Shown piece by piece: positions 54,697 to 62,598 of a DNA stretch of 64,000 nt. Numbering within the stretch: position 1 is the first letter of the stretch; each line of letters starts with the position of its first letter. Source of the DNA: Thiomicrorhabdus lithotrophica (GTDB lineage: Bacteria; Pseudomonadota; Gammaproteobacteria; Thiomicrospirales; Thiomicrospiraceae). The DNA lies in NCBI RefSeq assembly GCF_029201445.1, contig NZ_CP102381.1, positions 620,001-684,000 on the forward strand. Reading direction: 5' to 3'. The notes below the pieces were generated by a model, which worked only from the letters and a program-made list of their open reading frames with translations, made no database searches and was not told the DNA's origin. The translations under genes and the position numbers were made by a program.

Positions 54697-55656
54697 ATGA
54701 AAAAAGCTAATATCTTATTGGCAATGGGTCTTGCAGCTTCTGTTGCAACTACTACAACATATGCGGTCGACGATCTTCCTACTTACCAAAAAGTTTCAGG
54801 TGTTTCTGGTAACTTATCATCAGTTGGTTCTGATACTTTAGCTAACCTAATGACACTTTGGGCTGAAGAGTTCAAGCGTACTTACCCTAACGTAAATATC
54901 CAAATTCAGGCTGCTGGTTCTTCTACTGCTCCTCCAGCATTAAGTGAAGGTACTTCTAATATCGGTCCAATGAGTCGTAAGATGAAGTCAAAAGAAATTG
55001 CGATGTTTGAATCTAAGCATGGTTATAAGCCAACAGCGGTAGGTGTTGCGATTGATGCTTTAGCGGTATACGTCAACAAAGATAACCCAATTGACGGTTT
55101 GTCTATTCCACAAGTTGACGCTATTTTCTCTTCAACACGTAAGTGTGGTGCTAAAGAAGATATCACTACTTGGGGTCAAGCAGGTGCAACCGGTTCTTTA
55201 GCAGATAAGTCTATCCAGATTTATGGTCGTAACTCTGTTTCAGGAACTTACGGTTTCTACAAAAAGAAAGCACTTTGTAAAGGTGACTATAAGTCTTCTG
55301 TAAATGAGCAGCCTGGTTCAGCGTCTGTTGTACAGTCAGTTTCAGCGTCTTTAAACGGTATCGGTTATTCTGGTATCGGTTATAAAACAGCGGGTGTTAA
55401 GGCGCTTGCTATTTCTAAGAAAGCTGGTGGTAAAATGGTTTTACCTACGAATGAAAATGCATTAAACGGTACTTATCCTTTAGCGCGTGTTCTTTATGTT
55501 TATGTAAACAAAGCACCAAACAAGCCTATTGAGCCAGTAATGGGTGAGTTCCTTAAGTTGGTTCTTTCTAAGCAAGGTCAAGAAGCAGTTGTTAAAGATG
55601 GTTACGTTCCAGTTCCAGCAGCTTTAGCGGCTAAAGAATTAGCTAAACTTAAGTAA
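54697..55656 (+). CDS. pstS: Phosphate-binding protein PstS
   Basis: PstS captures phosphate in the periplasm for PstCAB. The start at 54697 has GGAG at good spacing and yields a signal peptide ([20 protein letters not shown] to TYAVDD). The 319-residue product has the binding-site residues in [11 protein letters not shown], the [10 protein letters not shown] and [11 protein letters not shown] loops, and [19 protein letters not shown]. The arrangement matches the Pseudomonas-type PstS more than E. coli. It is separated from pstCAB by pit and has its own Pho box and terminator. Confidence 0.95.
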   Translation: MKKANILLAMGLAASVATTTTYAVDDLPTYQKVSGVSGNLSSVGSDTLANLMTLWAEEFKRTYPNVNIQIQAAGSSTAPPALSEGTSNIGPMSRKMKSKEIAMFESKHGYKPTAVGVAIDALAVYVNKDNPIDGLSIPQVDAIFSSTRKCGAKEDITTWGQAGATGSLADKSIQIYGRNSVSGTYGFYKKKALCKGDYKSSVNEQPGSASVVQSVSASLNGIGYSGIGYKTAGVKALAISKKAGGKMVLPTNENALNGTYPLARVLYVYVNKAPNKPIEPVMGEFLKLVLSKQGQEAVVKDGYVPVPAALAAKELAKLK

Positions 55657-55670
55657 TTAAGTTTCAAACT

Positions 55671-55705
55671 CAATAAAAAACCCCGTTTAACGGGGTTTTT
55701 TATTG
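55671..55705. terminator. Terminator after pstS
   Basis: AAAAAACCCCG TTTAA CGGGGTTTTTT, flanked by CAAT and ATTG; symmetric and could also act on ferredoxin transcripts. Confidence 0.92.
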
Positions 55706-55742
55706 TATCTAAAATTCAATAAAACCATTTAGAGCTTAAGTT

Positions 55743-55754
55743 ACCAGGCCTGGT
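55743..55754. repeat. ACCAGGCCTGGT palindrome, exact, between pstS and ferredoxin
   Basis: AAGTTACCAGGCCTGGTAAT, 20 bp after the ferredoxin stop on the minus strand. Confidence 0.9.
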
Positions 55755-55773
55755 AATTAAATGTTTTTACAGA

Positions 55774-56025
55774 TTAAATTAATTCAATCTCTACATCGCC
55801 AAGAGGGATGACGCTGCAGGTAAGAATCTCACCTTTTCTAGAGTCATAAGCAGGCGTTTGAATCTCTTCTACTTCACCAGAAACTAAACGTACTGTACAA
55901 GCACCACAGTTTCCGCCACGACAGCTATAAGGCATATCAAATCCATTTTCATCCAATGCTTCTAACATTGAAAATTGCCCGTCAAATTCACATTCACCTT
56001 GCCCAACTACTGTAATTTTTGCCAT
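55774..56025 (-). CDS. Plant-type [2Fe-2S] ferredoxin
   Basis: A small 83-residue electron carrier with the plant-type cluster motif: Cys in SCRGGNCGACTVRL (C-x4-C-x2-C) and the fourth in EILTCSVIP. The upstream part MAKITVVGQGECEFDG is the usual beta start, with LEALDENGFDMPYSC leading into the cluster loop. The ATG at 56025 has AAGG very close; an ATG eight codons earlier is the alternative. No partner oxidoreductase is adjacent, so the redox partner is unknown. It diverges from the ion channel gene. Confidence 0.9.
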   Translation of the reverse strand: MAKITVVGQGECEFDGQFSMLEALDENGFDMPYSCRGGNCGACTVRLVSGEVEEIQTPAYDSRKGEILTCSVIPLGDVEIELI

Positions 56026-56154
56026 GACCTTGTTTATTCCTGTTTGCATTAAAAAAATTTATTTTAACAATTAAATTAATGAATCAATACAGTAAAATAG
56101 CCAAAAAATTAAACAGTGCTACAAACGCTTTAAACAATAAGGTATTTACTCATT

Positions 56155-56991
56155 ATGACTTGGTTAGATTTTCAAAATCGTTTTCAAAAAATTCGTGATA
56201 ACAAGGCTTTTGAACTTTTTGTTATTTCGGTAATTATCTTTTCTTCACTAATGATTGGTATTAGAACTTATGAACTACCAGGCCTGGCAGAAACGATTTT
56301 AATTTCTTTAGATTATGCTGTGACGTTATTTTTTGTTTTAGAAATCACGATTAGAATGGCTGCAGAAGACCGTTTTAGAGACTTTTTTAAGAAGGGTTGG
56401 AATATCTTTGATTTTGTCATCGTAGTGGTTAGTTTAATCCCACTAGATGACTCTGAATACGCTTTGATTGCCCGAATGCTTCGTCTATTCCGTGTAATGC
56501 GTTTAATTTCTTTTATTCCAGAGCTTAGAGTGCTAGTCAGCGCACTTATCTCTGCATTGCCAAGAATGGGTTATGTCGCACTATTGATGTTTATTATCTT
56601 CTACCTGTATGCGGTTATCGGCAATATGATGTTTGCGCAGCTTAACCCTGTGCTATGGGGAGATTTGGGTGTTTCTTTGTTAACGCTGTTTCGTGTCGCC
56701 ACGTTTGAAGACTGGACGGATGTTATGTATGAAGCTATGACGTTATATAGTCTAAGTTGGATTTATTTTATTACCTTTATCTTCTTCTCAGCGTTTGTCT
56801 TCTTGAATATGATGATTGGTATTGTGGTTGAAGTATTGGACGAAGAACACAAGAAAATGGAAGCAGAAGCCGAAGGTGTCTCAGAGGAATTAACGGCTAT
56901 TCAAAATCATGAACAGAAAGTAGAAGCAGAAATTGCCTTGTTGCATCAAAAGTTAGATGCTTTGTTGGCACAACAACAAACAAGCAGATAA
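56155..56991 (+). CDS. Voltage-gated-type ion channel (one-domain, NaChBac-like)
   Basis: A 278-residue six-helix cation channel subunit that would form tetramers. The voltage-sensor S4 has Arg every third residue (Arg107, 110, 113, 116 in RMLRLFRVMRLISFIPELR). The pore has S5 MGYVALLMFIIFYLYAVIGN, then the selectivity filter Thr183-Phe-Glu-Asp-Trp-Thr-Asp189, then S6 ITFIFFSAFVFLNMMIGIVV. The C terminus (about 228-278) is a coiled coil. The filter has more acid than the sodium-type TLESWSM and resembles the calcium-channel repeat TxEGWTDVLY. A near-copy of the dispersed palindrome (56277-56288) codes PGLA. Confidence 0.88.
   Translation: MTWLDFQNRFQKIRDNKAFELFVISVIIFSSLMIGIRTYELPGLAETILISLDYAVTLFFVLEITIRMAAEDRFRDFFKKGWNIFDFVIVVVSLIPLDDSEYALIARMLRLFRVMRLISFIPELRVLVSALISALPRMGYVALLMFIIFYLYAVIGNMMFAQLNPVLWGDLGVSLLTLFRVATFEDWTDVMYEAMTLYSLSWIYFITFIFFSAFVFLNMMIGIVVEVLDEEHKKMEAEAEGVSEELTAIQNHEQKVEAEIALLHQKLDALLAQQQTSR
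56277..56288. repeat. Near-copy of the palindrome inside the channel gene
   Basis: ACCAGGCCTGGC, one mismatch at the last base, coding PGLA in the S1-S2 region. Confidence 0.75.
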
Positions 56992-57019
56992 ATTATCTCA
57001 TTCCGAAAGTTCTAAAATT

Positions 57020-57055
57020 AAAAAAGGCTTTTAACTTAGGTTAAAAGCCTTTTTT
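57020..57055. terminator. Bidirectional terminator after the ion channel gene
   Basis: AAAAAAGGCTTTTAA and TTAAAAGCCTTTTTT pair around CTTAGG; serves the channel and the VIT gene. Confidence 0.9.
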
Positions 57056-57125
57056 ATAGCAGAGTGTTTTATTTTAGTGTTTTACTAAGAAGGGTTCTAT
57101 GTAGCTTATAGTAGTTTTTTAAGTT

Positions 57126-57137
57126 ACCAGGCTGGGT
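57126..57137. repeat. Degenerate palindrome copy before the VIT stop
   Basis: AAGTTACCAGGCTGGGTGAT keeps the left half exactly; the right half is changed at two positions. It looks like a decayed copy. Confidence 0.6.
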
Positions 57138-57148
57138 GATACTGTGTT

Positions 57149-57874
57149 TTATGCAGTGACACCAAACATCATGCCTACTCCAGTGGTGATTGCCATAGCG
57201 ATGCCCCCCCAAATAACAACTCGCATTGCGCCTTTAAACATGTTGGCACCACCAACCCAGGCGGATAATGCCCCTAATGCCCCGAGTAATATTAAGGAAG
57301 AAATGGTCATGATAGTACCCAGATTGTTATCGGGTAAAATAGCGACCAATATTACTGGGATGACCCCTCCAACTATAAAGGATAGAGCTGAAGCAATCGC
57401 CGCTTGAATAGGGTTGGCACTATGAATATCAGATAATCCAAGTTCATCTCGTAAATGAGCGTCTAAAGCATCATGCTCCATTAGTTCATGAGCAACTTGG
57501 TGAGCCGTTTCTGCTGATACACCTCGTTCCATATAAATTAATGCAAGTTCATGTTTTTCAGTATCCCATTCTTCGGCTAAGGCCTTTTTTTCAATCTCTG
57601 AATCGGCTTTCTCAGTGTCGGATTGTGAGCTAACGGAAACATATTCACCGGCAGCCATCGATAGAGCGCCAGCGACAAGGGCGGCTATAGCCACTAAAAG
57701 AATGTGGTCGCGGTCTGCACCGGCGGCTATGACCCCAACGATTAAGCTAACGACCGAGATAATACCATCATTAGCACCTAAAACAGCTGCTCGCAACCAT
57801 CCCATTCGTTGGCTAAAATGCTGATGATCGTTAAGTTGATGTCGTTCTAGTTCATTGGATAGGTTTGGATGCAC
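57149..57874 (-). CDS. VIT/CCC1-family metal transporter
   Basis: A 241-residue inner-membrane protein of the VIT1/CCC1 family, which moves Fe2+ or Mn2+ out of the cytoplasm. It has five expected helices: GWLRAAVLGANDGIISVVSL (TM1, the family signature), the amphipathic AAGEYVSVSSQSDTEKAD, a cytoplasmic Glu-rich metal-binding region (EIEKKALAEEWDTEKHELAL to HELMEHDALDAH), then two more helix pairs. The GTG start at 57874 has a strong AAGGAAG 8 nt upstream, preferred to a TTG at 57895. No regulatory site is obvious. Confidence 0.88.
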   Translation of the reverse strand: MHPNLSNELERHQLNDHQHFSQRMGWLRAAVLGANDGIISVVSLIVGVIAAGADRDHILLVAIAALVAGALSMAAGEYVSVSSQSDTEKADSEIEKKALAEEWDTEKHELALIYMERGVSAETAHQVAHELMEHDALDAHLRDELGLSDIHSANPIQAAIASALSFIVGGVIPVILVAILPDNNLGTIMTISSLILLGALGALSAWVGGANMFKGAMRVVIWGGIAMAITTGVGMMFGVTA

Positions 57875-57920
57875 TTGATAATCTTCCTTCGTCAATGTAG
57901 TGAATATGCGTGCTCAGTAT

Positions 57921-58445
57921 TTACCAAACTAGAGGTTTATAGCCTTCTTCTTGTAGTTCCATTAAGGCTGCAGCCCCAACTTCTGCATACTCAGCAAAAG
58001 GGCGCATGTCAGAGTGTTCCCAATGAATGGTGTTCATGGTGTTACCACATGCAATCCAACGCACGTTATAGTCTTTAGCAAAGCTGGCTACACGCTCATA
58101 AGTCAATGCATCAACTTCACGTTTTGGTTCTTTGGCAAGAACATGCAAGCCTGGTCCAATGGCGACCACGGCAATTTCTACATTATCTCCATAACGTTTA
58201 ATCATGGCTTGAATTGAGTTTAAAATTCCTGTTTGATAACCGGCATCAGATTTATTGAACATATAAACAGCTTTATGTTCAGCTGGATCACCCGGGAAAC
58301 GGTCTGTTGGAGGGTCTTGTAGTTCTGGTACAGGTTTAAGCTGAAAATTATTGCTCGCAGTGCTAGTTGCATCGCTTGCGGCATGCACTGAATAACTTGC
58401 GGTTAATAGGCTAAGAGTCATAAGAGAGCTGATTAATAAACGCAT
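57921..58445 (-). CDS. Periplasmic DsrE/DsrF-like protein
   Basis: A 174-residue exported protein with a signal peptide (MRLLISSLMTLSLLTASYSV to HAASD) and a DsrE-like domain (about 58-170). The typical start is KAVYMFNKSDAGYQTGILNS, then IAVVAIGPGLHVLAKE and the single conserved Cys in VRWIACGNTMNTIHW. In cytoplasmic DsrE/TusD relatives the Cys carries persulfide; the periplasmic branch is less understood. AAGGAT precedes the ATG. A sulfur-oxidising host would fit, but no sox or dsr gene is near. Confidence 0.85.
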   Translation of the reverse strand: MRLLISSLMTLSLLTASYSVHAASDATSTASNNFQLKPVPELQDPPTDRFPGDPAEHKAVYMFNKSDAGYQTGILNSIQAMIKRYGDNVEIAVVAIGPGLHVLAKEPKREVDALTYERVASFAKDYNVRWIACGNTMNTIHWEHSDMRPFAEYAEVGAAALMELQEEGYKPLVW

Positions 58446-58634
58446 GATCTATCCTTGTATGGTTACGCGAGTAAAGTCTTTTACTGGTTTGATTTAAATA
58501 TTGTAAGGTGAAACTTTGCATCAATGCCGTAACTTGTAATAAAATTACTTATATCTAATATTAAATAAACTTATTAGGCTGTTGTGTTGTTGGGCACCGC
58601 ATGGCAGTAGATGACATACATTATGGAGAAGACA

Positions 58635-58934
58635 ATGATTCAACCTCAAATAGAAAAAGTGATGAATGAGACGTTTGATTTGCAGTTTATGGAGCTTTTA
58701 AATGAAAGTCATATGCACTCGGGCCCTGCGCCTGAGTCGCATTTTAAACTGACTTTAGTTTCTAAATCTTTTGATGGACTGAATAAAGTGAAAAGACAAC
58801 AGGCGGTATATAAAGCGTTATCTGATTTAATGCCGCAATTTCATGCGTTGGCTTTACATACTTACACGCCTGATGAGTGGCTCGCTTCAGAAAAAGCCAT
58901 CCCATCCTCACCTAAGTGTACTGGTGGCCATTAA
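58635..58934 (+). CDS. BolA-family protein
   Basis: A 99-residue BolA-like protein, larger than IbaG at 12 kb. It has ELLNESHMHSGPAPESHFKL, the His-rich loop typical of BolA, then LVSKSFDGLNKVKRQQAVY and HALALHTYTPDEW, ending in KCTGGH. This fits the BolA1/YP branch that pairs with a glutaredoxin and transfers or senses Fe-S clusters. The start at 58635 has GGAGAAG upstream; the open frame begins 8 codons earlier. Confidence 0.9.
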   Translation: MIQPQIEKVMNETFDLQFMELLNESHMHSGPAPESHFKLTLVSKSFDGLNKVKRQQAVYKALSDLMPQFHALALHTYTPDEWLASEKAIPSSPKCTGGH

Positions 58935-58941
58935 AACTCAG

Positions 58942-59517
58942 TTAGCGCTCTTGGTTGTCAAGAGAAGGAACGTATTCAGGATCGGTTTCTGGATAAGTTA
59001 AATACCATATACGTTTGAATTGCTCTGGTTCAAGTTTGTTTTGTAATAACAGAACCGCTTGAACATATTGCTCAATGTAATGATATTGACCTTTACGTAA
59101 AGATTGCCACAAGTGGCGGTATTTGTTGGGTAAAAAACTTTTGAAATGCGGAATTAGGCCAAATTCCCCTTCGATTTCTGCAATACGTCTTATGACTTCA
59201 TGTCGAGCAGCTATTTTATAATGGCGTTCTTGATTTTCAAACATCTTGCTAATCCAAAACAGCAGTCCTGCAGCCAATAAAAAACTGACGATTGGACGGT
59301 CAAACATAAAGCTACCAAGAAGAGTGAAGCCTACTAAAACACTGGCACTGACAGGTATTGTTAGAATAGAAACCCAAATCTGATTTCCCTTTAACTCGTT
59401 AGCAATCTCATTCATGTTAAATGTTTGCACATCTATACTTTGTAAGCGAGACAACATCTCCTCTGGTGAAGGGATGTCATTCTCAGCTGTGTTATTGGTT
59501 TGGTCTATTGCATCCAT
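58942..59517 (-). CDS. Uncharacterised two-helix membrane protein
   Basis: I do not recognise this 191-residue protein. It has an acidic N terminus (1-47), two hydrophobic helices (about 49-68, VSILTIPVSASVLVGFTLLG; about 76-89, IVSFLLAAGLLFWI), and a charged C-terminal cytoplasmic part with HEVIRRIAEIEGEFGLIPHF, YHYIEQYVQAVLLLQNKLEP and a TYPETDPEYVPSLDN tail. The gene ends only 8 bp after the convergent BolA stop and follows apaH on the same strand. Confidence 0.75.
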   Translation of the reverse strand: MDAIDQTNNTAENDIPSPEEMLSRLQSIDVQTFNMNEIANELKGNQIWVSILTIPVSASVLVGFTLLGSFMFDRPIVSFLLAAGLLFWISKMFENQERHYKIAARHEVIRRIAEIEGEFGLIPHFKSFLPNKYRHLWQSLRKGQYHYIEQYVQAVLLLQNKLEPEQFKRIWYLTYPETDPEYVPSLDNQER

Positions 59518-59574
59518 GATGATATGTTTGGGTCTATTATCCGTTTAGTGCCTGTTTAGGCTTTAATTTGAAAA

Positions 59575-60426
59575 CTATTTTTTCTTTTTTAATTTTGGTT
59601 TGCACTGCTGCTCACAATCTATTGTATAACGCTGCTTAGATTCTATGGCATAGGCCGTCAACTGACCACCCCATAAACAACCCGTATCGGTTGAATGAAT
59701 ATGATAAGCATCTATTGCACCAAGCGTTGACCAATGACCAAAAAATATTTCATAGTCTTTGTTGCGGCGGTTGGGAAACACAAACCAGGGTTGATACTCT
59801 GATTGACTCTCTGTTGGCGCTGATTTGAGCTTAAATTCTAGCTTACCATTCGCATCACAAAAACGCATGCGGGCAAAGGCATTTACAATATAACGTATTC
59901 GCTCATAGCCTGATAAACTATTGTCCCAAGTATTTGGTTCAGAGCCAAAAAGATGATTGACAACAAAATTCTGCCAGTCAGGCTGTGCAAGCTGCAGCTG
60001 AACTTCTTTAGCATAGCCTTTGGCTTCTTTGATGGTCCACTGGGGAGGAATACCAGCATGAACCATAACCGCCTGATAAACAGGGTGACTGACTAGTAGT
60101 GGTTGCAGTCTTAACCAGTCTAATAGATTGTCGACGTCAGGCGCATTCAAGATATCGCTTAGCGTATCTGATTTAGACGTAAATTTTTCTAATCCAGCAT
60201 AGGCAGCTAAGAGGTGAAAGTCATGATTACCAAGCACGGTGTCCGCTTTACCCTGCTCACTAAGTTCCTTTACGAAGCGTAAGCACTCTAATGACTTTGG
60301 GCCACGATTGACAATATCTCCTACAAACCATAGGTGGTCATTTTCGGATTGGTAGTTAATAGATTTAAGCAAGCTTTGTAATTCATCAAAGCAGCCTTGT
60401 AAGTCGCCAATTACATAAGTAGTCAT
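59575..60426 (-). CDS. apaH: Diadenosine tetraphosphatase ApaH
   Basis: ApaH splits Ap4A into two ADP and can also act on Np4-capped RNA. The 283-residue protein has the metallophosphatase motifs GDLQGC, GDIVNRGP and LGNHDFH, then HAGIPPQW and the later FGHWSTLGA. The ApaH-specific LPxxPxW-type segment and C-terminal Lys-rich tail (KPKLKKKK) are seen. It follows rsmA by about 50 bp. The apaG gene that commonly lies between rsmA and apaH is absent. Confidence 0.95.
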   Translation of the reverse strand: MTTYVIGDLQGCFDELQSLLKSINYQSENDHLWFVGDIVNRGPKSLECLRFVKELSEQGKADTVLGNHDFHLLAAYAGLEKFTSKSDTLSDILNAPDVDNLLDWLRLQPLLVSHPVYQAVMVHAGIPPQWTIKEAKGYAKEVQLQLAQPDWQNFVVNHLFGSEPNTWDNSLSGYERIRYIVNAFARMRFCDANGKLEFKLKSAPTESQSEYQPWFVFPNRRNKDYEIFFGHWSTLGAIDAYHIHSTDTGCLWGGQLTAYAIESKQRYTIDCEQQCKPKLKKKK

Positions 60427-60475
60427 AGTGTGTTTCGAATAGTTTTAATTTTTTGATTCAACGTTAAATAAACCT

Positions 60476-61306
60476 TTATCGCGCTGATTGTAATTTAATT
60501 TGGTGATAAAGATTGGCTAATTCAACAAACTTTTCCACACTGATTGTTTCAGCTCTGGCAGTGGGGTTGATGCCGCAAGACTCAATTTGTTCCACATCTA
60601 AATAGCCCTTTAGAGTATTGCGCAAGGTTTTACGTTTTTGACTGAACGCCTGTTTAACTAATTCGGCAAAAGAGTCTTCATTATCAGCGACAAACGGTTT
60701 TTGTTTATAGGGTAGTAAACGCACTATCGCAGATTCTACTTTCGGTGGCGGAGTAAAGTTTTCTGGGCCAACGGTAAATAAGTATTCGGTCTCGCAAGCG
60801 TATTGAATCATCACGCTTAAACGTCCATAGGCTTTAATGCCCGGGGTTGCAGTAATACGGTCGACCACCTCTTTTTGCAACATAAAATGCATGTCTTGAA
60901 TGTGGTCGCTAAAGTTCAGTAAATGAAACATTAATGGGCTAGAAATATTGTAGGGTAGGTTGCCGACAATACGTAATGGTTGTTCAGGTTCAAACTCTAA
61001 TAAACTGCTGTAGTCAAACTTAAGAGCATCCGTATGATGAAGATTAAAAGCGGGCTTGGTGGCAAAACGAATCTTTAAAGGACCAATTAAATCATTATCG
61101 ATTTCAATAATATCCATGCGTTTAACTACATCAATTAATGGTGTGGTTAAAGCGGCTTCACCTGGACCGATTTCCACTAAATGGTTCTCAGGTTTGGGAC
61201 GAATAGCTGCGACAATTTGATCAATGACTCGCCCGTTATTCAGAAAGTTTTGTCCAAATTGTTTTTTGTGTTTGTGTCCTGATGGACGGCCGCTATTTTT
61301 TGCCAT
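60476..61306 (-). CDS. rsmA: 16S rRNA dimethyladenosine transferase RsmA (KsgA)
   Basis: RsmA dimethylates A1518 and A1519 of 16S rRNA late in 30S assembly. The 276-residue protein has the N-terminal KKQFGQNFLNN, AdoMet motif I HLVEIGPGEAALTTPL, acidic IIEIDNDL, catalytic IVGNLPYNISSPLMF, and the C-terminal FxPPPKVESAIVRL and FSQKRKTLRNTL. The ATG at 61306 is preferred to one at 61333 because it gives the normal N terminus. It follows pdxA by 57 bp. Confidence 0.95.
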   Translation of the reverse strand: MAKNSGRPSGHKHKKQFGQNFLNNGRVIDQIVAAIRPKPENHLVEIGPGEAALTTPLIDVVKRMDIIEIDNDLIGPLKIRFATKPAFNLHHTDALKFDYSSLLEFEPEQPLRIVGNLPYNISSPLMFHLLNFSDHIQDMHFMLQKEVVDRITATPGIKAYGRLSVMIQYACETEYLFTVGPENFTPPPKVESAIVRLLPYKQKPFVADNEDSFAELVKQAFSQKRKTLRNTLKGYLDVEQIESCGINPTARAETISVEKFVELANLYHQIKLQSAR

Positions 61307-61362
61307 AATTTTTCCAATACGAGTTGTATGCAAGCCAGTTTAAATTTGAGCTAATGAGTAGT

Positions 61363-62349
61363 TTAGCTTGATGGTTGTCCATTAGCCATTTGCAGAGCGA
61401 CTTTAATCGCATATTCAAAACTGCGAACATCTGCTTTGCCAGTACCCGCTAAATCTAATGCTGTACCGTGATCAACCGAAGTACGAATAAACGGCAAGCC
61501 TAAAGTTATATTTACTGCATTGCCAAAGCCCATGTGCTTTAGAACAGGTAGACCTTGATCATGATACATCGCCAAAACGGCATCCGCTTTTTCTAGGTAT
61601 TTGGGCGTAAATAACGTATCTGCAGGAAGTGGGCCACTTAAATTCATGGTTGTACCAAGTTTTTCTAAAACGGGTTCAATCACATCAATTTCTTCACGTC
61701 CCATATGACCGCTTTCGCCAGCATGAGGGTTTAAGCCAGTGACTAAAATATGTGGGTTATCAATTCCAAATTGTGTTTTTAAAGCATGATTTGTTATGTT
61801 TAAAACGTCGGTTAATAAAGGTTGAGTGATTGCTTTTGGTACATCCGCTAGAGGTAGGTGAGTGGTGGCTAAAGCGACACGAAGGCCTGGTGTTGCTAAC
61901 ATCATGACAACTTGATCGGTATTGCTGTCCTCGGCAAGTAATTCTGTGTGACCAGTAAAAGGTAAGCCTGCCTCATTAATGACCCCTTTGTGTACTGGTC
62001 CTGTCACCATGCCTGCAAATTCATGTTTTAAACAGCCTTGAATTGCACGTTTTAACATTTTAATGACATAGTCGGCATTAGCGGGGTTTAATTGACCATC
62101 TACCACAGGTTCAGCCGTTTTGATTTCATCTAAAATAAGCGTATTTGCCTGGCTGGGCTTGGCAGCTTGGTTGGCATCATAGTCTATAAACTGAATGTTT
62201 AACCCTAATAGGTCGGCTCTATGAGCCAGTAAAGCTTTATCAGCAATCACAACCAACTCAACAGGCCAGTTCTTCTGTGCCAGTTGCAAGACTAAGTCAG
62301 GGCCGATTCCAGCCGGTTCGCCAGAGGTAATTACTAATCGTTGAGTCAT
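61363..62349 (-). CDS. pdxA: 4-hydroxythreonine-4-phosphate dehydrogenase PdxA
   Basis: PdxA oxidises 4-phosphohydroxy-threonine in vitamin B6 synthesis. The 328-residue protein begins [20 protein letters not shown]. It has the metal-binding His residues in [30 protein letters not shown] and [15 protein letters not shown], and the substrate loop [18 protein letters not shown]. Length is normal. It sits between surA and rsmA as in E. coli. A near-copy of the dispersed palindrome (AAGGCCTGGTG) lies near 61882. Confidence 0.96.
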   Translation of the reverse strand: MTQRLVITSGEPAGIGPDLVLQLAQKNWPVELVVIADKALLAHRADLLGLNIQFIDYDANQAAKPSQANTLILDEIKTAEPVVDGQLNPANADYVIKMLKRAIQGCLKHEFAGMVTGPVHKGVINEAGLPFTGHTELLAEDSNTDQVVMMLATPGLRVALATTHLPLADVPKAITQPLLTDVLNITNHALKTQFGIDNPHILVTGLNPHAGESGHMGREEIDVIEPVLEKLGTTMNLSGPLPADTLFTPKYLEKADAVLAMYHDQGLPVLKHMGFGNAVNITLGLPFIRTSVDHGTALDLAGTGKADVRSFEYAIKVALQMANGQPSS

Positions 62350-62429
62350 GTTTTTTCCGTTGTTCTAGTAGGGGTTTGAATTATTATTCTGGTAAATATG
62401 GCATAAATAAGCACAAGCAAGTAACAACT

Positions 62430-62441
62430 ACCAGGCCTGGT
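62430..62441. repeat. ACCAGGCCTGGT palindrome, exact, pdxA-surA gap
   Basis: TACCAGGCCTGGTAA, 80 bp before pdxA and 47 bp from the long hairpin that follows surA. Confidence 0.9.
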
Positions 62442-62487
62442 AAAGCCCTAATTATTGAATTAGCTCGAAATATAAGTGACTAAACTA

Positions 62488-62559
62488 AAAAGCAGAACGC
62501 TAAACGAGCAACGCCTCACACTTGTCGTAAGGCTTTGTTACGATTAGCGTTCTGCTTTT
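62488..62559 (-). terminator. Long hairpin after surA, terminator-like
   Basis: AAAAGCAGAACGCTAA (62488-62503) is the exact inverse of TTAGCGTTCTGCTTTT (62544-62559). The 40 bp between them can extend the stem imperfectly. On the minus strand it ends in TTTTT, so it may terminate surA, 40 bp downstream. It is much longer than the other terminators here and may be a mobile-type repeat. Confidence 0.6.
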
Positions 62560-62598
62560 GAATAGGCTATAAAGGTTTAAACGCTATTCAATTGCGGG

